Assembly: GCA_017941505.1 (NCBI GenBank)
Contig: JAGAWH010000127.1
Coordinates: 1 to 12,717 of the forward strand
Origin: Faecalicoccus sp.
GTDB taxonomy: Bacteria; Bacillota_I; Bacilli_A; Erysipelotrichales; Erysipelotrichaceae
Reading direction: 5' to 3'
DNA length: 12,717 nucleotides
Positions 6,123 through 12,717 of this stretch are shown piece by piece. Both the position numbers and the translations under genes were made by a program. The notes beneath the pieces were generated by a model that was given only the letters and a program-made list of their open reading frames with translations, was not told the DNA's origin and did not search any database. Position 1 is the first letter of the stretch. Each line of letters starts with the position of its first letter.

Positions 6123-7439
6123 ATGAAGCATATATCGATATTGGCTACAAAGGCTTCTGCAGCGATTCTTCATAGAATCGGAAAAGGCGGCTCTATGCCC
6201 GGGCAGATTGGCCTGAAACTTGATGACAATATCTTACAGAGCCTTAAATTTGACGGTCCTGTTATTTTAGTTACCGGCACCAATGGCAAAACATCCACTG
6301 CCAACATGATTACCGATTTACTGCAGTATGCAGGCTATGATGTGATATCGAACCGAAAAGGGGATAATCTTCTTGCCGGCGTGGCGACAACTCTTCTTAC
6401 CAATGCATCATTTTCCGGTAAAGTGAAGGCAAGTGCTGCTGTTCTGGAGGTAGATGAATTAAATATTCGCCATATTCTTCCTAAGATTCCGGTAACGGCT
6501 CTTGTCGTAAACAATTTCTTTCGTGACCAGCTGGACAGAGCCCGTGAGATGGAACAGCTGATCGAATCCATTGAAAGTGTATTGCCTGACTTTAAAGGGG
6601 AATTAATCTTAAACGGAAATGATCCTAATGTCGTAAGACTCTCATTAAAAGCGCCAAAAGCCCATTCTACATATTTTGGTTTGGCCGAAAACCGATATTC
6701 CAAAGACCATACCAACGAAGCCAGTGAAGGAAGATTTTGTCCTAAGTGCGGTGAGCGTATTCAGTATAAATATTATCAATATTCGCATATTGGCTTATTT
6801 GAATGCACATCCTGTGATTTTAAATCACCGAATCTGGATATCGAACTTCGGGATATCGATCTGACAAAGGAGACCTTTAAGTATGAAGGCATACCGTATG
6901 AGTCGCCTTACGAAGGAATGTATTCGATGTATAATTGTGCAGCCGTATTTGCGGTTGCCAAGCATTTAAATATTGATGCCGATTGTGCCCGCAAGGTATT
7001 TGAAAATGCACCGCAGCCAATCGGACGGAATGAAAGATTTGATTTAAACGGAAAGACCTGTATCTTGAATCTGGTAAAAAATCCAACCGGTGCCAACGAG
7101 GTCATGAAAGTCATTGAAACCGATCATGATGAGAAAGCAATCTGCATTGTTTTAAATGACCATGCCCAGGACGGCACGGATGTCAGCTGGATCTATGACA
7201 CCTTCTTTGAAAAATTAATCAATGATAAGACAAAGCTGATAGTATGCTCCGGATCCAGAGCCAATGATATGGCTTTACGTATTCACTATGGAGGCTATAA
7301 GGGTTCTATGAAAGTGATTAAATCATTAGAAGAAGCAATCGATAAGACATTAGAAACGGACTTAAAAGTGTATGCGATTGCCACCTATACAGCATTATTA
7401 CCAACACGTAATGCGATATTAAAGGAGATGAAATCATGA
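6123..7439 (+). CDS. murT: Lipid II isoglutaminyl synthase, MurT subunit (copy 1)
   Basis: The Mur ligase-type subunit that uses ATP to activate the alpha-carboxyl of D-glutamate in the lipid II stem and amidates it to D-isoglutamine with ammonia from GatD. The P-loop TGTNGKTST is at residues 51-59. A zinc ribbon formed by Cys206, Cys209, Cys228 and Cys231 is inserted in the central domain, as in known MurT proteins. The C-terminal DUF1727 region carries DGTDVSW (350-356). Asp350 is where Staphylococcus aureus MurT has the Asp (349, from memory) that completes the GatD catalytic triad. At 438 aa the length is standard. AAAGGA lies 8 bases before the ATG. The stop overlaps the gatD start as ATGA. 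It is about 67% identical by hand count to the second copy at 8339, with no gaps. Confidence 0.93.
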   Translation: MKHISILATKASAAILHRIGKGGSMPGQIGLKLDDNILQSLKFDGPVILVTGTNGKTSTANMITDLLQYAGYDVISNRKGDNLLAGVATTLLTNASFSGKVKASAAVLEVDELNIRHILPKIPVTALVVNNFFRDQLDRAREMEQLIESIESVLPDFKGELILNGNDPNVVRLSLKAPKAHSTYFGLAENRYSKDHTNEASEGRFCPKCGERIQYKYYQYSHIGLFECTSCDFKSPNLDIELRDIDLTKETFKYEGIPYESPYEGMYSMYNCAAVFAVAKHLNIDADCARKVFENAPQPIGRNERFDLNGKTCILNLVKNPTGANEVMKVIETDHDEKAICIVLNDHAQDGTDVSWIYDTFFEKLINDKTKLIVCSGSRANDMALRIHYGGYKGSMKVIKSLEEAIDKTLETDLKVYAIATYTALLPTRNAILKEMKS

Positions 7440-8188
7440 GTTATTCAATGAAGGTTTGCTGGATGTATCATGATATTATGGATCTCTATGGCGATAAGGG
7501 AAACATGATGGTGCTTCAAAGACGCTGCGAGGATCGTGGTATAGAGTTTATTCTGGAAACATGCGGAATCGGGGAAGAAAAAGATCTTTCCGATTTTGAT
7601 TTGATCTTTCTAGGCGGTGGCGCCGATAAGGAACAGATTTCCTTAATTCCTGATTTATTGTCAAGAAAAGAGAACATCAAAAAAGCAATGGATGAAAATT
7701 CATTTGTATTACTCATCTGCGGTGGGTACCAGCTTTTTGGTCAGTATTATATTGCCGCAGGCAATCGTAAAATCGATGGATTAAAATTCTATGATTATTA
7801 CACCGATACCGGAAAAGCCGGGTCCAGATGCATCGGAAATATTGTGATTGATGCCAATTTAGATGGAATCCATACAAAAATCGTTGGCTTTGAAAACCAT
7901 GGCGGACAGACACTAAACGTAAACAAGCCTTTAGGGAAGGTACTATCCGGCTATGGTAATTCCTTTGAAGCCGGTTATGAAGGATTTTATGATGGAAAGA
8001 TCTTAGGCACTTATTTACATGGACCTCTGCTTCCGAAAAATCCGATTGTTGCGGATTTTGTGATCACAAAGGCTTTGCAAAAACGAAATCCGGACTTTAA
8101 ATATACAGATCTTAAGCCTTTAAAATACAAGTATGATGAAGATGCCAGAGCGGATATGTTTGAGAGATTGAATATTGTATCTGATTAA
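7436..8188 (+). CDS. gatD: Lipid II isoglutaminyl synthase, GatD glutaminase subunit (copy 1)
   Basis: A class I glutamine amidotransferase of the CobB/CobQ type that frees ammonia from glutamine and channels it to MurT. The nucleophile elbow LLICGGYQLFG places Cys at 95. His195 in TYLHGPL is the second triad member, and Arg131 (GSRCIGN) is where the family keeps a glutamine-binding Arg. The third triad residue is supplied by MurT. The GGG at 60-62 and GFENHGGQT (151-159) are further family motifs. The 250-aa length is normal and no signal peptide is seen. The start overlaps the murT stop by four bases with AAAGGAG just upstream, so the subunits are made together. All catalytic residues are present, in contrast to the copy at 9652. 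Confidence 0.93.
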   Translation: MSYSMKVCWMYHDIMDLYGDKGNMMVLQRRCEDRGIEFILETCGIGEEKDLSDFDLIFLGGGADKEQISLIPDLLSRKENIKKAMDENSFVLLICGGYQLFGQYYIAAGNRKIDGLKFYDYYTDTGKAGSRCIGNIVIDANLDGIHTKIVGFENHGGQTLNVNKPLGKVLSGYGNSFEAGYEGFYDGKILGTYLHGPLLPKNPIVADFVITKALQKRNPDFKYTDLKPLKYKYDEDARADMFERLNIVSD

Positions 8189-8237
8189 CTGAAAGCTTGT
8201 ACTTGAAATACAGAATAAAAAAGGGTATATTACGAAT

Positions 8238-8274
8238 GGGAGAAGAAATGGCAGACATTCTTTGCCCTTTTTTT
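8238..8274 (+). terminator. Intrinsic terminator between the two murT-gatD copies
   Basis: The left arm 8238-8250 (starts GGGAG) pairs with the right arm 8256-8267 (ends GCCC). There is one mismatch, one wobble and one bulged A around the loop GCAGA, followed by seven T residues (8268-8274). It should end the first murT-gatD transcript, making copy 2 a separate unit. Confidence 0.8.
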
Positions 8275-8286
8275 GTACCAAAAACA

Positions 8287-8315
8287 ATGACATAACGTTT
8301 AAAGCATTGTATAAT
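8287..8315 (+). promoter_or_regulatory. Promoter of the second murT-gatD pair
   Basis: ATGACA (8287-8292, one base off consensus) and a perfect TATAAT (8310-8315) are 17 bases apart. Transcription would start near 8322, close to the AAGGGAG ribosome site at 8326-8332. Copy 2 therefore has one of the best promoters in the window. Confidence 0.8.
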
Positions 8316-8338
8316 GTGCGAATGTAAGGGAGAAATAT

Positions 8339-9655
8339 ATGAAAAAACTTTCTATTATAACGACCCGGTTAACCTCTTTTTTACTTACAAAAGTAGGACG
8401 CGGAGGATCTTTACCGGGACAGATTGGACTCAAACTGGACGCCAATGTACTACGTGACTTGAAATATGACTGTCCCATTATTCTGGTGACAGGAACCAAC
8501 GGAAAGACTTCCACGGCTAATATGATCGGTGATTTATTCGAACATGCAGGCTATCATGTGATTTCCAACCGCCGCGGTGACAATATGAAGGAAGGAATTG
8601 CTACAACCATCCTGACCAATACTTCTTTGAACGGTAAGGTGAATGCAGATGCCATCGTTTTAGAAACAGATGAGCTGAACGTACGCCACGTATTACCGGT
8701 TCTTCCGGTCAGTGCTCTTGTAGCTACCAACTTCTTCCGTGACCAGCTGGACCGCTATAAAGCAACGGAAACCATGATTGAAGCCATCGAATGTGTACTT
8801 CCGGATTATGAAGGCGAGCTGGTGTTAAACGGCAACGATGTAAACACTGTCCGTCTTTCACTGAAAGCACCGAAAGCACATGCCACTTATTATGGATTGG
8901 GAAAGAATGCATATTCTTCCACCGATTCCAAGGAAGCAGGAGAAGGAAAGTTCTGCCCTATATGCGGTGAACGTTTAGATTATGAGTATTATCAATATTC
9001 CCATATCGGCAAGTATTCATGTCCATCCTGCGGTTTTAAAACTCCGGATTTAGATGTTGAGATCAAAGATATCGATTTAACAAAGGAAAACTTCATGTAT
9101 GACGGTGATCTTTATAAATCCCCATACGAAGGAATGTATTCCATGTACAATTGTGCAGCTGTGTTTGCGATTGCCAAGAAATTCGGCATTGATCCATCCA
9201 TCGCCCGTGAAGTATTTGAAAAAGCACCGCAGCCAAAAGGACGCAACGAGCATTTCAATGTAGGCGGAACCGACTGGACCTTAAATTTGATTAAGAATAC
9301 CACCGGTGCCAATGAAGTCTTAAAAGTAGTGGAAAAAGATCCATCTGAAAAAGCGATTATTTTAGTTCTTAACGACAATGAGTCCGATGGAACAGATGTC
9401 AGCTGGATCTATGATACTGCCTTTGAAAAATTAATGAATGATAAAACCAAATTATTTGTATGCAGCGGACTTCGCGGAAACGATATGGCTTTACGTTTAT
9501 ATTACGGAGGCTATGAAGGTCCGATTAAAGTGATTGATTCTCTGGATGAAGTTGTAAAAACGGCACGCAATACCAACTTAAAAGTATATGCCATTGCCAA
9601 TTTTACGGCATTATTACCAACGCGTAATGCGATTTTAAAGGAGATGAAATCATGA
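8339..9655 (+). CDS. MurT-like Mur ligase (copy 2)
   Basis: A second 438-residue MurT, collinear with copy 1 and about 67% identical by hand count. All recognised functional sites remain: the P-loop TGTNGKTST (51-59), zinc-ribbon Cys206, 209, 228 and 231, and DGTDVSW with Asp350. One difference is KNTTGANEV (319-327), where copy 1 has KNPTGANEV; the Pro is the more usual residue as I remember the family. It has its own promoter and AAGGGAG six bases before the ATG, and overlaps the next gene by ATGA exactly as copy 1 does. It is likely an active ATP-dependent ligase. Its partner GatD lacks the nucleophile, so the ammonia source, and perhaps the substrate, may differ from copy 1. I leave the symbol empty because the function may have shifted. 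Confidence 0.88.
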   Translation: MKKLSIITTRLTSFLLTKVGRGGSLPGQIGLKLDANVLRDLKYDCPIILVTGTNGKTSTANMIGDLFEHAGYHVISNRRGDNMKEGIATTILTNTSLNGKVNADAIVLETDELNVRHVLPVLPVSALVATNFFRDQLDRYKATETMIEAIECVLPDYEGELVLNGNDVNTVRLSLKAPKAHATYYGLGKNAYSSTDSKEAGEGKFCPICGERLDYEYYQYSHIGKYSCPSCGFKTPDLDVEIKDIDLTKENFMYDGDLYKSPYEGMYSMYNCAAVFAIAKKFGIDPSIAREVFEKAPQPKGRNEHFNVGGTDWTLNLIKNTTGANEVLKVVEKDPSEKAIILVLNDNESDGTDVSWIYDTAFEKLMNDKTKLFVCSGLRGNDMALRLYYGGYEGPIKVIDSLDEVVKTARNTNLKVYAIANFTALLPTRNAILKEMKS

Positions 9656-10401
9656 GTAATACATTGAAAGTATGCTGGATGTATCCGGAAGTTCTGGATC
9701 TCTATGGAGATAACGGGAATATGATGGTTCTTCATAAGCTGTGCAAAGAACGTGGAATAGAGTTTATTTTAGCTACCTGTTCTCTTGGAGAAGAAATAGA
9801 CCTATCGGACTATGATCTTTTGTATTTAGGCGGTGGAGATGCCCATGAACAGCTCTCCATCATTCCGGATTTAGTATCTCGAAAAGAAAATATCCAGAAA
9901 GCAATGAATGAGAATACTTTTGTGTTTTTGAATGGCGACAGCTACCAGCTGTTCGGGCAATATTTTATTACAGAGGATTCTCAAAAAGTAGATGGTTTGC
10001 AGATCTATGATTACTATACAGATTTAGGAACCGACAAAGAGCGCTGCGTCGGAAATATAGTCATAGATGCAGATTTGGATGGAATGCATACGAAAATCGT
10101 TGGTTTTGAAAATCACAGCGGACAGACAAAGAATGTGTCTAAACCATTAGGCAGGGTATTATCAGGTTACGGAAATTCGTTTGAAGCCGGCAGTGAAGGA
10201 TTTTATGACGGAAAGGTTCTTGGTACCTATATGCATGGACCGTTATTTCCAAAGAATTCTGTGCTGGCGGACTTCGTGATCTCAAAAGCGCTTCAAAAAA
10301 GAAATCCGGAATTTAAGTATTCCGATTTGAAGCCTTTCAAAAACAAATTCGAAGATGATGCCAGAGCCGTAATGTTTAAACGATTAAATATTAACAATTA
10401 G
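9652..10401 (+). CDS. GatD-like subunit lacking the catalytic cysteine (copy 2)
   Basis: A 249-residue paralogue of the GatD at 7436, about 70% identical by hand count and nearly collinear. The nucleophile elbow is changed: where copy 1 reads LICGGYQ, this protein reads LNGDSYQ, so Cys95 is Gly95 (codon GGC at 9934-9936) and the two following glycines are Asp and Ser. Arg131 and His195 (TYMHGPL) are kept, as are GFENH and the flanking YQLFGQYF. The frame is open over its full length with strong conservation elsewhere, so it does not look like a decaying pseudogene. Glutaminase activity by the usual mechanism should be absent. It may stabilise or regulate its MurT, support use of free ammonia, or act through the first GatD. 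It has the same ATGA coupling to its murT as copy 1. Confidence 0.9.
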   Translation: MSNTLKVCWMYPEVLDLYGDNGNMMVLHKLCKERGIEFILATCSLGEEIDLSDYDLLYLGGGDAHEQLSIIPDLVSRKENIQKAMNENTFVFLNGDSYQLFGQYFITEDSQKVDGLQIYDYYTDLGTDKERCVGNIVIDADLDGMHTKIVGFENHSGQTKNVSKPLGRVLSGYGNSFEAGSEGFYDGKVLGTYMHGPLFPKNSVLADFVISKALQKRNPEFKYSDLKPFKNKFEDDARAVMFKRLNINN

Positions 10402-10424
10402 GAGCTCTAGCAGCTCCTTTTCTT
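10400..10424 (+). terminator. Intrinsic terminator after the second gatD copy
   Basis: AGGAGCT (10400-10406) pairs perfectly with AGCTCCT (10412-10418) around CTAGC, followed by TTTCTT. The left arm includes the last two bases of the TAG stop. The T tail is interrupted, so partial read-through into the lipoprotein gene 20 bases further on is possible; no separate promoter for that gene is obvious. Confidence 0.7.
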
Positions 10425-10444
10425 GTGGCATCGGAAAGGAAACG

Positions 10445-11101
10445 ATGAAAAAATTTATTTCGATGATTATTTGTATGGGGTTGTTACTCTCTCTATCTGC
10501 CTGCAGTTCGGGAATCCTTGAAGATGAGGCCACCATTTCACAGACCAGCTGGAGCTGGGAGAAAAATGAAAAAACCGGCGGTGTGGTCAACTATGGTTTT
10601 GTCCTGGAAAACAATACAAGCAATCAAGCCCTTATGGAGCCTGAAATTACGATCATTGCCACAGATGCCAAAGGAACGGTAATAGATCAAAGTGATTATA
10701 AGTTAAGTTATCTTGAAGCCGGAGATATCATGTATTACGGAATCTCTACAAGTTTATCCTCCAAGCCGACCAATGTAGAATTTCAAATATCCGGTGGGGA
10801 ATATATAGATTCTAAGTATGATGTTTCTTCAAAGATTTTTTCTATAGCAGATATCACAGAAGTGAAAACAAAATCGGACTATGCATCGGTAAAAGGAAAG
10901 ATCACAAATATTTCGGATGGCAATGTCACACCGATCATTTCTTCTGTCTACAAAAACGGTTCTGATATTGTTGCGATCTATACAACCTATATGTTTAAAG
11001 GAATTGATTCCGGGCAGACACAGGACTTCCAAATCTATACAAACTCGACCAGAATACCGGAATATGATTCGGTAGAAGTATATGCCAATTATTGGATTTA
11101 A
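10445..11101 (+). CDS. Lipoprotein with two FxLYD-like domains
   Basis: A 218-residue secreted lipoprotein. The N-terminus is MKKF, a hydrophobic segment (5-18), then the lipobox LSAC with Cys20, the expected site of lipidation and cleavage. The mature part seems to hold two similar beta-rich domains (about 34-116 and 135-215). Each has the pattern of an early N-x-(T/S) segment, a central beta pair and a (A/S)G-x-x-x-x-(Y/F) edge, seen as LEAGDIMYYGI and IDSGQTQDFQI. This resembles the FxLYD fold common in Gram-positive lipoproteins. GGAAAGGA lies four bases before the ATG. It sits between the second murT-gatD pair and a Mur ligase gene, so an envelope role is plausible, but no catalytic motif is visible and the function is unknown. 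Confidence 0.85.
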   Translation: MKKFISMIICMGLLLSLSACSSGILEDEATISQTSWSWEKNEKTGGVVNYGFVLENNTSNQALMEPEITIIATDAKGTVIDQSDYKLSYLEAGDIMYYGISTSLSSKPTNVEFQISGGEYIDSKYDVSSKIFSIADITEVKTKSDYASVKGKITNISDGNVTPIISSVYKNGSDIVAIYTTYMFKGIDSGQTQDFQIYTNSTRIPEYDSVEVYANYWI

Positions 11102-11131
11102 TCAGTGCTCTCAGCACTGATTTTTTTATTT
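11100..11131 (+). terminator. Intrinsic terminator of the lipoprotein gene
   Basis: AATCAGTGC (11100-11108) pairs perfectly with GCACTGATT (11114-11122) around TCTCA, followed by TTTTTATTTT. The left arm includes the last two bases of the TAA stop. Confidence 0.9.
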
Positions 11132-11155
11132 TGTAACCAAGTTACAGAATGTAAC
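11132..11155. repeat. Three evenly spaced TGTAAC half-sites
   Basis: TGTAAC (11132-11137), its inverse GTTACA (11141-11146) and TGTAAC again (11150-11155) recur every 9 bases with 3-base spacers. The first two form a perfect 15-base palindrome. A further GTTACA lies at 11216-11221. This could be a regulator's operator or part of an RNA switch; neither is proven. Confidence 0.5.
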
Positions 11156-11201
11156 ATCAAAAGATGCTGGCATAATACAAATGCAAAATGTCTTAATAAA
11201 T

Positions 11202-11240
11202 AGGTTACGGATATAGTTACATCCGGATGAAACCTTTTTT
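11202..11240 (+). terminator. Second terminator-like hairpin upstream of murC
   Basis: AGGTT (11202-11206) pairs with AACCT (11231-11235), and inside it CGGAT (11208-11212) pairs with ATCCG (11221-11225). TTTTTT (11235-11240) follows. The 5-base bulge on the right arm weakens it, and CATCCGGATG (11220-11229) is itself a palindrome that could fold instead. It may be a backup terminator or an attenuator. Confidence 0.5.
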
Positions 11241-11254
11241 ATATGGGTAAAGTT

Positions 11255-11263
11255 TGTTATAAT
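11255..11263 (+). promoter_or_regulatory. Extended -10 promoter of the murC-like gene
   Basis: TGTTATAAT is a full extended -10 (TG, one base, TATAAT). No good -35 is seen, as is usual for this promoter type. Transcription would start near 11270, downstream of the hairpin at 11202-11240 and 29 bases before the ATG. Confidence 0.6.
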
Positions 11264-11298
11264 GCAGTAGGTAAATTGAAAAGACAGGAGATGTTTTT

Positions 11299-12699
11299 AT
11301 GCGTGAAAAAGTACATTTTATGGGAATAGCTGGCTCCGGTTTAGCTCCGATTGCGATCATTGCCAAAAGCATGGGCTTTGATGTCAGCGGCTGTGATATT
11401 TCCGATTCCACATATTATGCACATGAATTAAAAAATAACGGAATTGATATCCAGGTTGGTCATAGTGCCGACCATTTAAAGGATGCAGATATTTTGGCAA
11501 TTACACCGGCCGTATATGACTATAATCCGGATCACCCGGAACTTTTAGAAGGTCAAAGACGTGGTATTGTGATGACCTGGCAGGAGTTCTCCGGTAAGTA
11601 TCTTCAAAAAGATAAGAAAGTTGTTGCGATTTGCGGAACTCATGGTAAATCTTCTACAACAGCTCTTACCGGACTCATGATGGAACATGCCGGTTTAGAT
11701 CCAATTGTAGAAGCCGGTACAATTATCCGTGAATGGGGCGCAGGATACCGTCTTGCGAATTCGGATTACTTTGTGGTTGAAGCTGATGAATTCAACAATA
11801 ACTTTTTGAATTATCATCCTTCCTATATTATTTTCAACAATATGGAAATGGACCACCCGGAATTCTTCAAGGATGAAGATGAAATTAAACAGTCCTATGT
11901 AAATTTCATTAAAAATATGGTTAATGAAAAACTGTTAATTGTTAACTTTGATAATCCGGGAACCCGTGAAATCTTAGAGATGGCAAAAGACTGGATCTTA
12001 GAAAACGGTGTTACCATTGCCGGTTATTGTAAAGATAAGTCCGTTGTTCCTGCATGGACCAATGCAGATATTCATACTTATGAAATTAAGGAAGCAACTC
12101 CAAATGGATCTATCTTTGTGATCGATGGAACAGAAACATGCGAAATCGGCATTTTAGGCGATTATAACGTACAAAATGCCATGGGGGTATATTGCCTTTC
12201 AAAAGCCCTAAATGTTGATATAAACAACTTTAAAGAGACAATAAAAGCATTCCACGGAATCGGACGCCGTATGGAGAAAAAATATGAGGATGACAGCATT
12301 ACAATCTATGATGATTACGGTCATCATCCTACGGAAATCGCAGCTGTTTTTAAAGCATTAAAAGATGTTTATACGGATAAGACAGTTGTTGGAATCTTTG
12401 AACCGCATCAGATTTCCCGTTTAAAATTATTTGTTGATGAATTTGTCGATGCCTTTAAGATTCCGGATGTGATTCTTGTAACAAAAACATTTGAAGGAAG
12501 AGAAGCAAGAAAACATCTTACACCGATGGATATGAATATTTTAAAAGATCGGGTAGGGGATTCTTTTACCTATATTGAAGACTTTGATGATCTTGCCAAA
12601 TATGTAAAGGAAAACTATCCAAGCGATGCCGTAATTATCGTATGCGGTGCCGGATATTCCTACAAGCTTACAGAGAAGCTGGTGGATTACTATAAATAA
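11299..12699 (+). CDS. murC: MurC-like Mur ligase (UDP-N-acetylmuramate-L-alanine ligase family)
   Basis: An ATP-dependent Mur ligase of 466 residues. The N-terminal Rossmann segment HFMGIAGSGLAPIA (6-19) binds the UDP-sugar. The P-loop GTHGKSST is at 113-120, EADE at 161-164, and NNMEMDHPE at 180-188. The C-terminal domain has GRRMEKK (322-328), DDYGHHPTE (338-346) and FEPHQISR (367-374). The last two motifs match MurC, which adds L-Ala to UDP-MurNAc, better than the related recycling ligase Mpl, although NNMEMDH is reminiscent of Mpl. Deviations from common MurC are GKSS instead of GKTT and DDYGHH instead of DDYAHH. AGGAG lies eight bases before the ATG. The gene has its own extended -10 promoter. 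The MurC assignment is likely; a second, specialised MurC-type ligase cannot be excluded from this window. Confidence 0.78.
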   Translation: MREKVHFMGIAGSGLAPIAIIAKSMGFDVSGCDISDSTYYAHELKNNGIDIQVGHSADHLKDADILAITPAVYDYNPDHPELLEGQRRGIVMTWQEFSGKYLQKDKKVVAICGTHGKSSTTALTGLMMEHAGLDPIVEAGTIIREWGAGYRLANSDYFVVEADEFNNNFLNYHPSYIIFNNMEMDHPEFFKDEDEIKQSYVNFIKNMVNEKLLIVNFDNPGTREILEMAKDWILENGVTIAGYCKDKSVVPAWTNADIHTYEIKEATPNGSIFVIDGTETCEIGILGDYNVQNAMGVYCLSKALNVDINNFKETIKAFHGIGRRMEKKYEDDSITIYDDYGHHPTEIAAVFKALKDVYTDKTVVGIFEPHQISRLKLFVDEFVDAFKIPDVILVTKTFEGREARKHLTPMDMNILKDRVGDSFTYIEDFDDLAKYVKENYPSDAVIIVCGAGYSYKLTEKLVDYYK

Positions 12700-12701
12700 T
12701 T

Positions 12702-12717
12702 TGTGAGCATTTTCACA
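12702..12717 (+). terminator. Possible terminator stem cut by the window end
   Basis: TGTGA (12702-12706) can pair with TCACA (12713-12717) directly after the murC-like stop. The T tract needed to call a terminator would lie beyond the window. Confidence 0.3.

Noticed and set aside
9652..10401. Treating the Cys-less gatD as a pseudogene
   Set aside because: The frame is intact with about 70% identity throughout, conserved His and Arg, a good ribosome site and a preserved ATGA overlap.
6123..10401. Transposon-mediated duplication of murT-gatD
   Set aside because: No transposase, terminal inverted repeats or target-site duplications are visible at the borders.
11132..11240. T-box leader upstream of murC
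   Set aside because: No T-box sequence (GGGTGG-type) or specifier stem is seen, and the murC promoter lies downstream of the hairpin.
11299..12699. Calling the last gene Mpl (murein tripeptide ligase)
   Set aside because: FEPHQISR and GRRMEKK fit MurC better, and the organism looks Gram-positive, where Mpl is not expected.

Overview
The window looks like chromosome of a low-GC Gram-positive bacterium (Bacillota). The support is A/T-rich intergenic DNA, strong AGGAGG-type ribosome sites, short U-tailed intrinsic terminators, a MurT/GatD lipid II amidation system and no outer-membrane genes. The protein flavour fits Erysipelotrichia or relatives, but that assignment is an inference from memory and is not proven here.

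Layout, left to right. (1) 82-1549, + strand: an Mrp/NBP35-type Fe-S carrier P-loop ATPase overlaps a YgjP-type zinc metallopeptidase by 8 bases. (2) 1595-3740, - strand: a purC-purB purine operon with a clear promoter and a terminator facing the first unit. (3) 3996-4628, + strand: an isolated, A/T-rich gene for a proteasome-fold (HslV/Anbu-like) Ntn hydrolase. Its second residue is Ser and its Asp and Lys fall exactly at proteasome positions 17 and 33. (4) 4710-6030, + strand: a promoter, fluoride (crcB) riboswitch and terminator upstream of a CPA-family cation:proton antiporter. (5) 6123-10401, + strand: two tandem copies of murT-gatD, each with an ATGA start/stop overlap, offset by exactly 2216 bases. 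The second copy has its own promoter. (6) 10445-11101: a small lipoprotein with two FxLYD-like domains. (7) 11299-12699: a MurC-like Mur ligase behind an unusual leader region.

Regions 5-7 form a cell-envelope cluster. MurT activates the D-glutamate carboxyl of the lipid II stem peptide, GatD supplies ammonia from glutamine, and MurC-type enzymes build the stem. The most striking point is that the second GatD keeps the family's His and Arg positions but has lost the catalytic cysteine (Gly95 replaces Cys95), while its partner MurT looks intact. The second pair is therefore either ammonia-dependent, fed by the first GatD, or repurposed. The other strong leads are the Ser-headed proteasome-like protein and the fluoride-controlled antiporter. 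No tRNA, rRNA, CRISPR array, insertion sequence or origin was seen. No gene-free stretch exceeds 300 bases.
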